DNA of 5,366 bases. It comes from Thermoplasmatota archaeon (lineage in GTDB: Archaea > Thermoplasmatota > E2 > DHVEG-1). Made by a program: the position numbers and the translations under genes. Shown piece after piece: positions 1-5,366 of the stretch; the stretch's first letter is position 1; each line of letters starts with the position of its first letter. Where the stretch lies: assembly GCA_018334795.1 (NCBI GenBank), contig JAGXLH010000108.1, positions 1 through 5,366 on the forward strand, given 5' to 3'. Below the pieces are notes generated by a model that was given only the letters and a program-made list of their open reading frames with translations, had not been told where the DNA came from and did no database searches.

Positions 1-413
1 ATGGAATCGTGGTTTATTTATGTGACATGAAAGGATATGGATTCAGTGGAGATACTCCACCATACTGGGGGTATATTCCAGGTACGAATGGTTTTGTTAT
101 TTCAAGTAGTCAGATGGAAAAAAATACACAAAAGATAATTTTTAAGGATCAATCATTGGATAATTTTTATGGATCTGCCATGATGCATGAGATGGGACAT
201 AACTTTGGTATTCGATTTGGTGAACCATTTGGTTGTGATAACTGGTTTGCTAAATATCCGTGGCAACCTATGTTTTGGCTCATTAGAAATTATAAGAGTA
301 TGATGAATTATCAATATACGTATCGGATTTTTGATTATTCAGATGGAAGTCATGGATGGGGAGATTATGATGATTGGAGCAATATTGATCTGACTTATTT
401 TGAAAAACCATAA
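1..413 (+). CDS. Metzincin-like zinc metalloprotease, C-terminal part (5' end outside window)
   Basis: This is the last ~136 codons of a gene whose reading frame is open to the left edge (first full codon at base 3), so the true start lies upstream. A GTG at 9 is probably just an internal Val codon. HEMGHNFG at bases 186-209 is a HExxHxxG zinc-protease signature: two His ligands and the catalytic Glu. About 39 codons later SMMNY (297-311) looks like the Met-turn that defines metzincins. The tail is rich in aromatic residues and Asp (DYSDGSHGWGD, DDWSNIDL). In classical metzincins the third zinc ligand follows as HExxHxxGxxH/D, but here that position is Phe (216-218). Asp (237-239) or Cys (234-236) a little further on might substitute. 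The missing N-terminus probably carries a signal peptide and a prodomain, which cannot be seen here. By family the product would be a secreted or surface peptidase. Class is fairly sure; activity and substrate are unknown. Confidence 0.75.
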   Translation, partial: GIVVYLCDMKGYGFSGDTPPYWGYIPGTNGFVISSSQMEKNTQKIIFKDQSLDNFYGSAMMHEMGHNFGIRFGEPFGCDNWFAKYPWQPMFWLIRNYKSMMNYQYTYRIFDYSDGSHGWGDYDDWSNIDLTYFEKP

Positions 414-432
414 TATAATTATCCATGATTTT

Positions 433-451
433 CTAAGATTAGTGTTTTTTT
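433..451 (+). terminator. Weak T-run terminator after the metzincin-like gene
   Basis: About 20 bases after the stop codon there is a very short possible stem (CTAA/TTAG, 433-442) followed by seven Ts (445-451). Archaeal RNA polymerase can terminate at T-runs with little or no hairpin, so this plausibly separates the metalloprotease transcript from the transporter-birA operon. The stem alone would be negligible. Confidence 0.4.
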
Positions 452-462
452 AGGTCAAAAAA

Positions 463-470
463 TTAAAATA
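463..470 (+). promoter_or_regulatory. Candidate archaeal TATA box of the transporter-birA operon
   Basis: TTAAAATA, preceded by an A-rich BRE-like stretch (457-462), is the best TATA-like element before the operon. Archaeal transcription usually starts about 25-27 bases beyond the box centre. This predicts a start near 492-494, leaving a leader of only about 8-10 bases before the ATG at 502. No Shine-Dalgarno sequence is present, consistent with a leaderless-type message. The sequence around it is generally AT-rich, so the exact box is uncertain. Confidence 0.45.
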
Positions 471-502
471 ACGTTAACCATTCCGATGAAGATGGTTAAC
501 AA
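471..502 (+). promoter_or_regulatory. BirA operator (biotin-repressor binding site)
   Basis: GTTAACCAT (473-481) and ATGGTTAAC (492-500) form a perfect 9-bp inverted repeat. Read as the known BirA signal TTGTTAACC-N14-16-GGTTAACAA, described for bacteria and archaea, the right half (494-502, GGTTAACAA) matches at all nine positions. The left half (471-479, ACGTTAACC) matches at seven, and the spacer of 14 bases (480-493) is in range. It lies just downstream of the candidate TATA box, covers the predicted transcription start and touches the A of the start codon. A bound repressor there should block polymerase loading or start-site opening. The cognate regulator, an HTH-containing BirA, is encoded in the same operon, so negative autoregulation by biotinyl-AMP-loaded BirA is expected. 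Confidence 0.87.
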
Positions 503-1866
503 TGAATGAAGAGTTACTTTTCATCATCATAATAGCCTATATCTCAATCATAACTGGGATTGGATTATACGCAAAGAAAAAGGTAACATCACCAACTAGT
601 TTTTTCCTGGCAAACCGCAGTCTTAAAACCATTCCGCTGACTGCAACCATCACCGCTACCACAATTGGAGGATCAGCAACAATTGTAGCTGGAGGAAGAA
701 TCTTTGCCGATGGACTACCCGCTATTTGGTATGATTTGGGAGGTGTAATCGGATTATTCATTCTTGGCATTTCAATGGCAAAACTTGTCAGAAAAACCAA
801 CTGTTACACTCTGCCAGACATCATTAACACGCTATATGATAAAAAAACACGTCACATCGCAGCAATGCTTATCATCATCACCGAAATCGCATGGGTTGCT
901 CTTCTTATTCAAGCAGCAAGTTTCATACTTTCTGTTATCTTACCGTTAGATTCAACAATTCTATTGATTGGTATAACAATTGCATTTATCTTGTACACCA
1001 TCATCGGAGGGCAATTCGCAGTTGTCTATACTGACATCATCCAATTTATCATCATGGCCGTAGGCATTTGTTTTATTGCAACTCCATTACTTCTCACTGA
1101 GGCTGCTCCCTATTGGTCTTTACTTTCACATTCACAAGTATCATTTCCCATTAATGAAAACATTGGTATTATTTCCATGGGATCAATTATTTTCATGATG
1201 ATGATGCCCCATATTGTCGGTCCTGACATTTATGCAAAAATACTTTCAGCAAAAAATGAGAAAAGTGCAAGAAATGCAACTATTCTTTCTGCTTTTTTCA
1301 AATTCATCTTTGCAATCTGTATTGCACTCATTGCGTTAGCTGCTAGTTTAATTCCATCAATCCAAGAACAAATAAGCACACCTGCTTTAGCAATCCCTAT
1401 TGCATTAACAACACTTCCCATTATTCTATCTGGACTTGTTCTGGCAGCTTTTTTATCAGTAATGATTTCTTCAGCTGATTCCTGCCTTCTCTCAGCAGGA
1501 ACCATTCTCAGCGTAGACATGCTTAAAAACAATTCAATAAAAACCTCTCAAATTGGAATTATAATCGTTGGATTAAGTGCATTATCTCTTGCTATTTATC
1601 ATAATCTACTTGGAAGCATCCTTGACACGTTAGAATTAGCGTATACTGTTTTTACCGCAGGTCTTACTTTACCTGTGATTTTTGGATTATATCAAAAACA
1701 AACGAAGGTAACCACAAAAGGAGCGTTATACAGCATCATTCTTGGAGGGAGCAGTTCATTAATAAGTTTACAACTTCCAAGATTAAATACCTATGCGGTT
1801 TTAATAGGACTTATTGCTTCATTACTACCCTTGATCGTGTTTCGTTATGACCCAAACCATCATTGA
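502..1866 (+). CDS. Sodium:solute symporter (SSS/SLC5 family); candidate biotin transporter
   Basis: This 454-residue, very hydrophobic protein has about 13 predicted membrane helices (roughly 5-24, 44-66, 74-94, 119-147, 152-170, 178-198, 221-240, 259-285, 307-327, 350-365, 373-395, 407-424, 430-447), as in the LeuT-fold SSS family. Family hallmarks are GGQFAVVYTDIIQ (169-181) and ISSADSCLLSAG (322-333). Ser323/Ser324 sit where SSS proteins bind Na+ at the Na2 site. The loop with PDIYAKILSAKNEKSAR (241-257) is also typical. The start is fixed by an in-frame TGA at 487-489; ATG 502 is the first start after it. There is no ribosome-binding site. The 3' end overlaps birA by 20 bp and a BirA operator lies directly upstream. 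Known SSS substrates include sugars, proline, pantothenate (PanF) and, in animals, biotin, pantothenate and lipoate (SMVT). Context points to biotin or a precursor; sequence alone does not fix the substrate. Confidence 0.93.
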   Translation: MNEELLFIIIIAYISIITGIGLYAKKKVTSPTSFFLANRSLKTIPLTATITATTIGGSATIVAGGRIFADGLPAIWYDLGGVIGLFILGISMAKLVRKTNCYTLPDIINTLYDKKTRHIAAMLIIITEIAWVALLIQAASFILSVILPLDSTILLIGITIAFILYTIIGGQFAVVYTDIIQFIIMAVGICFIATPLLLTEAAPYWSLLSHSQVSFPINENIGIISMGSIIFMMMMPHIVGPDIYAKILSAKNEKSARNATILSAFFKFIFAICIALIALAASLIPSIQEQISTPALAIPIALTTLPIILSGLVLAAFLSVMISSADSCLLSAGTILSVDMLKNNSIKTSQIGIIIVGLSALSLAIYHNLLGSILDTLELAYTVFTAGLTLPVIFGLYQKQTKVTTKGALYSIILGGSSSLISLQLPRLNTYAVLIGLIASLLPLIVFRYDPNHH

Positions 1867-2803
1867 TATTGTTGAATTATTAAAAAAATACGACTGGATC
1901 TCAGGGGAAAGCATTGCATCTCAACTTCATATCTCCCGTACTGCAGTTTGGAAACATATTCAACAATTAAAAAAGAAAGGATATCAAATAACAGCCAAAC
2001 CAAATCAGGGATATCATCTCTCAAAAACACCAGATACAATCACCACAGAAGAAATCAAACAGGTTATCAAAACCAAACATTTTGCATCATCAATTCATCA
2101 TCTTCCCAGTGTTTCTTCAACAAATGATTATGCAAAAATACTTGCCAAAAAAGGGGAACCGGAAGGAACATTAATCATTGCAGACAAACAAACCGGTGGA
2201 CGCGGTCGGAAACAACGAAAATGGATTTCTCCAGAGCAAGGATTATGGTTTTCACTTATTCTTAGACCAAAAATTACTCCAAATGATGCAATGCTAACAA
2301 CGATGTGTGCTGCATGTGCCGTGACTAAAGGAATTTTTGAACAAACTCCTCTTAAACCCAGCATTAAATGGCCAAATGATATCTTGATTAATAACAAAAA
2401 AGTATGTGGAATTCTCACTGAACTCTCTGCTGAAATCGATGAAATAACATATCTTATCATTGGAATAGGTATCAACGTAAATAATGAGATACCAAACGAG
2501 TTAAAAGGAAAAAGTACCACACTTAAACAGGAATGTAAAAAACCAGTAGACTCCGTGTTACTACTTTCAAGTATTCTTTCTTCATTTGAACATTTCTATC
2601 AAAAACTAACCGATAAAGATATTTTAACCATTAAAGATACTTGGCGGTCTTATTCCTCCACTATTGGTTCAAAAGTCACAGTGGAAACAGAAAAAGAAGT
2701 AGTTACTGGTATCGCAGTTGATCTTGGGGAACATGGAGAGTTAATCATAAAAAATAATCAGGGAGAAAAAAAAATATTAACTGGAGATATATCATATTTG
2801 TAA
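1847..2803 (+). CDS. birA: Bifunctional biotin-[acetyl-CoA-carboxylase] ligase / biotin operon repressor BirA
   Basis: At 318 residues it is nearly the size of E. coli BirA (321) and has all three domains. An N-terminal winged HTH covers about 5-60 (recognition region near SIASQLHISRTAVWKHI, wing at NQGYHL). The catalytic ligase domain (about 80-265) carries the biotin/AMP loop GRGRKQRKW (118-126), KWPNDI (174-179), KVCGILTE (185-192) and GIGIN (206-210). A C-terminal SH3-like domain spans about 272-318. It forms biotinyl-5'-AMP from biotin and ATP and transfers biotin to the carrier lysine of biotin enzymes. With the adenylate bound, HTH-type BirA represses biotin genes. ATG 1847 is the first start after an in-frame TGA at 1832-1834 and keeps the whole HTH. 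It overlaps the transporter gene by 20 bp with no Shine-Dalgarno sequence, suggesting translational coupling. Many archaeal biotin ligases lack the HTH; its presence matches the operator upstream. Confidence 0.97.
   Translation: MTQTIIDIVELLKKYDWISGESIASQLHISRTAVWKHIQQLKKKGYQITAKPNQGYHLSKTPDTITTEEIKQVIKTKHFASSIHHLPSVSSTNDYAKILAKKGEPEGTLIIADKQTGGRGRKQRKWISPEQGLWFSLILRPKITPNDAMLTTMCAACAVTKGIFEQTPLKPSIKWPNDILINNKKVCGILTELSAEIDEITYLIIGIGINVNNEIPNELKGKSTTLKQECKKPVDSVLLLSSILSSFEHFYQKLTDKDILTIKDTWRSYSSTIGSKVTVETEKEVVTGIAVDLGEHGELIIKNNQGEKKILTGDISYL
2766..2774 (-). terminator. T-run terminator for the C25-like protease gene (minus strand)
   Basis: Nine As on the plus strand (T9 on the minus strand) lie about 40 bases past the minus-strand stop codon, inside the 3' end of birA, where they encode Glu-Lys-Lys. 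An archaeal T-run terminator here would end the convergent transcript. No hairpin is evident. Confidence 0.4.
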
Positions 2804-2806
2804 TTA

Positions 2807-2814
2807 TTTTTTTT
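2807..2814 (+). terminator. T-run terminator of the transporter-birA operon
   Basis: Eight consecutive Ts begin four bases after the birA stop codon. They are the only terminator-like element between the two convergent genes, which are nine bases apart, and they overlap the stop codon of the minus-strand gene. This is consistent with hairpin-independent archaeal termination. Confidence 0.5.
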
Positions 2815-5104
2815 AGCTTAAAGGCATTCCCTGATCTGAAAAACCATGCACTGGATCATAAGGATTAAATGCAGGATCACCAAATAAACAACGAACATAA
2901 TAGGTAGGTGTAACTGTATCAACTCTCTTTTCACCACGAAGCGCTTCACCAAGACTATAATCATCAAGAATCAAATGATCTTCTAATACCGTTAATCCGG
3001 ATTCTTGTCCAGTTTCTCGAGTTGATCCAACGAATGCATTACATCCAGCATAAAGAAATGATAATGCGATGCTCATCTGTGGAGGTACTCCATCTACTCG
3101 CCCCATTAAACAGGCTGAAGTAAGAAAAACATTTGGTCGATTAATATCCCATGCTCTTACGTGTGAAGCACCAATTGATTGACCAATGCTATTAAAACCA
3201 TAGATTGAGGGCGTAAACCAAAACCAATCACCATGCCCAAGATATTCAACATAATTAGCATCAGTATACACTTTCAATCGTTCAGCTGCTTGTCTACTAT
3301 TCCGTAAATCACCATACACCACTGTTAAAAATCCATATGATTCTATGGCATTAGCATAAGGAATCTGATGAAAGAACCCTCCAGTTTCTCCAAATCCTTC
3401 TCCAAAGACAAAATTGAATTTTCGATGCCATTCATCCTCAGGTGTTGGTGGACCACATAACTGTTCATAAAATAAGGTGCGACCAATTAGTAATGATGTA
3501 TCACTAGTAGTATACGACATAATTCGGCCAGGTGAAAGACAGTGATTTAATGAATACGGATTATCTGATGGAAGGCCACGTTCTGCTAGATGAGTTTGAT
3601 TACTTGGATAATAATACATAGGAATCATGTTTGTGTCCCCTAGCAGGGCAAGCCATCCGCTTCCATTCATATATCCCTGATATAAATCATGATTTTTGAG
3701 TAAACTGAGATTTTCTTGTAAACGAGAAATAATTAAGTTTACTTTTTCATTGTTATATTTTTGAAGTGTTTCATCATACCATGGCCCAGTTGAATGATGA
3801 TCAGCAATTTCAAGATATTTTTCATCTGTGAGACTGAATTGCTCATCTGCAAGAATGATTCCACCGTGAGCACTGGTTAAATACGCTGCATTTTGGGACA
3901 AACCTGAAATCAAAGGATAATGTGCATCATTTAAGGTTTGCATATGCTGCTCTATTTTTAGATTAGTTTGTACATCTGATAAACCACGCAGTGAAAAATA
4001 ACCTCCCCGGTATCCATGAAATAATGATGTCGTTAAGGTATACTCCCCACTATGATTTGTGATCAAGGTTTCAATAAATGTTGCATTATTTCTGTAGCCT
4101 GGACTGTGCCCATATGCAATAATTCTACCATTTGGATTTGTTAAGGTCGCAGAAAGAAAAACAGGAATCGAGCCTTCCTTTGGAAAAACACTTGTTGTTT
4201 CTTCCATTGTAAGTTTTATCGAATATTTATGAATACCTGATGGGATAGTAATCTTTTTAGTGACCGTATCAAATCCGGACAATATAAATTTTCTACCAAA
4301 CAAATAAAGTGAAGTGTGTTGTATTGGAACCCGCATCAGTTCCTTGTTTTCATCTTGTAAATTCAAAGGTAAAACGTCTTTGGGATTGGTAAGAGTTACA
4401 TAATCCATCTTATTAAAACGATGATTGATTGCCGATAATACGACTTCTTGGATATCATGAGCATTTTTCATTTCAATGATTTCATATGAATCATGTAATT
4501 TTGAAGGAATGGTTGATCCAACTACATAAATTGAGGAAACTTGAAGTGATTTTAATGTTGAAAACAGTTCTTGATGATTTTTTTGGTTTGAATTATATAA
4601 AAGGATTGGCATATGAAGATAACTGGCAAGAGGTGTAGATAAAAGAGCACGCGTATAAGTATCAATGGTTTCATCTATTGGAACAAGTAGTGCTTTGTCA
4701 ATTTTTCGAAAGTAATCTTTTGCTAACTGATATGAAAGAATACGTGGAGAACCAATATATGTTTGATCAACGCTATAATTCGTAGGTGTAAAACCAACAC
4801 TGATAATTGTTGAATCAGATTTAAATGTTGAAATAAAATCTTGTTGTTTTGCACTAACCGTTTTTTCCTGTACAATTAATAAAGGTTGTAATGATTGTTC
4901 ATTATCAGTATACCAACAGGCTAGAGGAGAGATTAAAAGACTGTAATAGGGATGTTCGTCAGATACAAGATAAATGCTTTGACTTTCCATGAAGGTATTT
5001 TTCTCAGAATAATTAATTGATCCTTGACCCAACGGAAAACTGCTTATGATTAAGGTAAACAACAAAATGAAAATAAGGATTTTATGAAGATAGGTATTCA
5101 TCAT
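2813..5104 (-). CDS. Secreted gingipain-like (peptidase C25-type) cysteine protease
   Basis: This is a 763-residue protein. An N-terminal signal peptide (basic start, hydrophobic core about 9-25, no lipobox Cys) directs export, and no C-terminal membrane anchor is visible. Residues about 45-265 form an alpha/beta region in which ALLSTPLASYLHMPILLYN (153-171) and SSIYVVGSTIP (190-200) resemble cell-wall-binding repeat 2-type folds. About 285-390 looks like a beta-sandwich (NPNGRIIAYG, NHSGEYTLTTSLFHGYRGGYF). The region from about 405 to 750 matches the caspase-like C25 pattern: LLGDTNMIP (487-495), YLGHGD with candidate catalytic His624, NVFLTSACLMG with candidate nucleophile Cys665, AFVGSTRET (690-698) and FGDPAFNPYDP (741-751). 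ATG 5104 follows an in-frame TAA at 5111-5113; ATG 5101 is an equally possible start. A TATA-like box at 5128-5135 predicts a leaderless transcript. Probable role is extracellular protein or peptide degradation, or surface-protein processing. It converges with birA and shows no evident link to biotin. Confidence 0.82.
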   Translation of the reverse strand: MMNTYLHKILIFILLFTLIISSFPLGQGSINYSEKNTFMESQSIYLVSDEHPYYSLLISPLACWYTDNEQSLQPLLIVQEKTVSAKQQDFISTFKSDSTIISVGFTPTNYSVDQTYIGSPRILSYQLAKDYFRKIDKALLVPIDETIDTYTRALLSTPLASYLHMPILLYNSNQKNHQELFSTLKSLQVSSIYVVGSTIPSKLHDSYEIIEMKNAHDIQEVVLSAINHRFNKMDYVTLTNPKDVLPLNLQDENKELMRVPIQHTSLYLFGRKFILSGFDTVTKKITIPSGIHKYSIKLTMEETTSVFPKEGSIPVFLSATLTNPNGRIIAYGHSPGYRNNATFIETLITNHSGEYTLTTSLFHGYRGGYFSLRGLSDVQTNLKIEQHMQTLNDAHYPLISGLSQNAAYLTSAHGGIILADEQFSLTDEKYLEIADHHSTGPWYDETLQKYNNEKVNLIISRLQENLSLLKNHDLYQGYMNGSGWLALLGDTNMIPMYYYPSNQTHLAERGLPSDNPYSLNHCLSPGRIMSYTTSDTSLLIGRTLFYEQLCGPPTPEDEWHRKFNFVFGEGFGETGGFFHQIPYANAIESYGFLTVVYGDLRNSRQAAERLKVYTDANYVEYLGHGDWFWFTPSIYGFNSIGQSIGASHVRAWDINRPNVFLTSACLMGRVDGVPPQMSIALSFLYAGCNAFVGSTRETGQESGLTVLEDHLILDDYSLGEALRGEKRVDTVTPTYYVRCLFGDPAFNPYDPVHGFSDQGMPLS

Positions 5105-5136
5105 GTTTATTTATATAAATTAATCATTAAATAAAC
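5105..5136. repeat. 9-bp inverted repeat overlapping the protease promoter
   Basis: GTTTATTTA (5105-5113) and TAAATAAAC (5128-5136) are exact reverse complements separated by 14 bases. One arm abuts the start codon and the other contains the candidate TATA box. A 12-bp palindrome, ATTTATATAAAT (5109-5120), overlaps the inner arm. It could be an operator for an unidentified regulator, but so AT-rich a stretch can give such symmetry by chance. Confidence 0.4.
5128..5135 (-). promoter_or_regulatory. Candidate TATA box of the C25-like protease gene
   Basis: On the minus strand TTTATTTA, with AAG just upstream, is centred about 27 bases before the ATG at 5104. That is the spacing expected for a leaderless archaeal transcript. 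A better-looking box, TTTATATA (minus strand, 5119-5112), lies only about 11 bases from the ATG. It would start transcription inside the signal-peptide codons, so it is less likely to serve this gene. Confidence 0.5.
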
Positions 5137-5147
5137 TTGTGTAGCGT

Positions 5148-5165
5148 AAAAAAGAATAACAAAAA
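5148..5165 (-). terminator. T-rich terminator after the small minus-strand ORF
   Basis: Reading the minus strand beyond the stop at 5190, there are runs of five Ts (5165-5161) and six Ts (5153-5148). They are suitably placed to end the short upstream transcript before the protease promoter at 5135. No hairpin is seen. Confidence 0.35.
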
Positions 5166-5189
5166 TAAAGAGAAACATAACTAGTATTT

Positions 5190-5339
5190 CTATGATCTTT
5201 CAAGAATGATTTTGCCGTCTTTTTTCAATTTTTTGTTAGGATTTTTCTCAAGAATTTTTTGTTCATGCTTTTTTAACAGGTTTGCAACAAAATTCTTCTC
5301 ATCTTCAGATCCAGGAACAAGCATACTGAACAGCACCAC
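5190..5339 (-). CDS. Small lysine-rich ORF, 44-49 residues, possibly the tail of a broken gene
   Basis: The minus strand encodes a short charged peptide ending in a TAG at 5190-5192. From ATG 5324 it is 44 residues, beginning MLVPGSEDEKNFVANLLKKH and ending KKDGKIILERS. From GTG 5339 or GTG 5336 it gains up to five residues, VVLFS. It is Lys/Glu-rich and probably helical in the middle, with no signal peptide, metal-binding cluster or recognised domain. An A-rich, TATA-like AAAAATAT (minus strand, 5353-5346) is centred about 25-26 bases before ATG 5324, which would fit a leaderless small gene. The stretch VVLFSMLVPGSEDEKNF reads like a strand-loop-helix from a larger protein. In-frame stops at 5340-5342 (TAG) and 5358-5360 (TGA) separate it from anything upstream, so a degraded or frameshifted C-terminus is the main alternative. 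Not recognised. Confidence 0.4.
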   Translation of the reverse strand: MVLFSMLVPGSEDEKNFVANLLKKHEQKILEKNPNKKLKKDGKIILERS

Positions 5340-5366
5340 CTAACCATATTTTTCTTTTCAATATCT

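Noticed and set aside
1230..1532. A 100-codon open frame on the minus strand within the transporter gene, plus similar ones at 537-800 and 2128-2520.
   Set aside because: They are antisense shadows of the well-supported transporter and birA genes. They have no recognisable motifs and no promoter or ribosome-binding signal of their own.
5109..5120. ATTTATATAAAT as a divergent promoter for a rightward gene.
   Set aside because: Plus-strand frames to the right of it contain only very short ORFs; for example, ATG at 5192 stops after five codons.
5105..5136. The protease-promoter inverted repeat as a second BirA operator.
   Set aside because: Only the spacing agrees. The arms GTTTATTTA/TAAATAAAC lack the TTAACC/GGTTAA core, and the gene has no link to biotin.
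5209..5278. Several T5-T6 runs on the plus strand taken as a terminator cluster.
   Set aside because: On the minus strand these are the Lys codons of the small ORF, and no plus-strand gene ends there.
5340..5366. TAG at 5340-5342 (minus strand) as a pyrrolysine codon extending the small ORF upstream.
   Set aside because: A TGA stop follows in the same frame at 5358-5360, only six codons further upstream, so reading through TAG gains almost nothing. Nothing in the window indicates pyrrolysine use.
1..5366. CRISPR array, insertion sequence, tRNA or rRNA.
   Set aside because: No regularly spaced direct repeats, transposase motifs, terminal inverted repeats or structured-RNA signatures were seen. 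The window is almost completely accounted for by protein genes and short regulatory gaps.

Overview
The window is AT-rich and gene-dense, and it looks archaeal. No gene has a convincing Shine-Dalgarno sequence. Start codons sit directly against, or a few bases from, the expected transcription start (leaderless or very short leaders). Promoters resemble TATA/BRE elements, and gene ends are marked by T-runs without strong hairpins. Secreted metzincin-like and gingipain-like (C25) proteins together with an HTH-bearing BirA fit a euryarchaeon, perhaps a heterotrophic Thermoplasmata-type lineage. That taxonomic placement is inference.

Layout: (1) Bases 1-413, plus strand: the 3' end of a metzincin-like metalloprotease gene that begins before the window, followed by a weak T-run terminator. 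(2) Bases 463-2803, plus strand: a two-gene operon. A TATA-like box and an inverted repeat, GTTAACC-N14-GGTTAAC, lie immediately before a sodium:solute symporter (SSS) gene. That gene overlaps by 20 bp a full-length bifunctional biotin-protein ligase/repressor gene (birA). (3) Bases 2813-5104, minus strand, convergent with birA: a 763-residue secreted protein with a C-terminal caspase/gingipain-like peptidase domain (His624/Cys665). Its promoter region carries another 9-bp inverted repeat. (4) Bases 5190-5339, minus strand: a short lysine-rich ORF of 44-49 residues, either a small gene or the tail of a broken one.

The main point is the middle block. The inverted repeat has the form of the known BirA operator (TTGTTAACC-N14-16-GGTTAACAA), and the DNA-binding BirA that should recognise it is the second gene of the operon it controls. 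The first gene is an SSS-type transporter, not one of the usual prokaryotic biotin transporters (BioY, YigM). The simplest reading is an autoregulated biotin-uptake and biotin-ligation operon with a candidate Na+-coupled biotin (or biotin-precursor) transporter. This would be functionally parallel to the animal SSS-family multivitamin transporter SMVT/SLC5A6. The operator and BirA assignments are strong; the transporter's substrate is inferred from context only.
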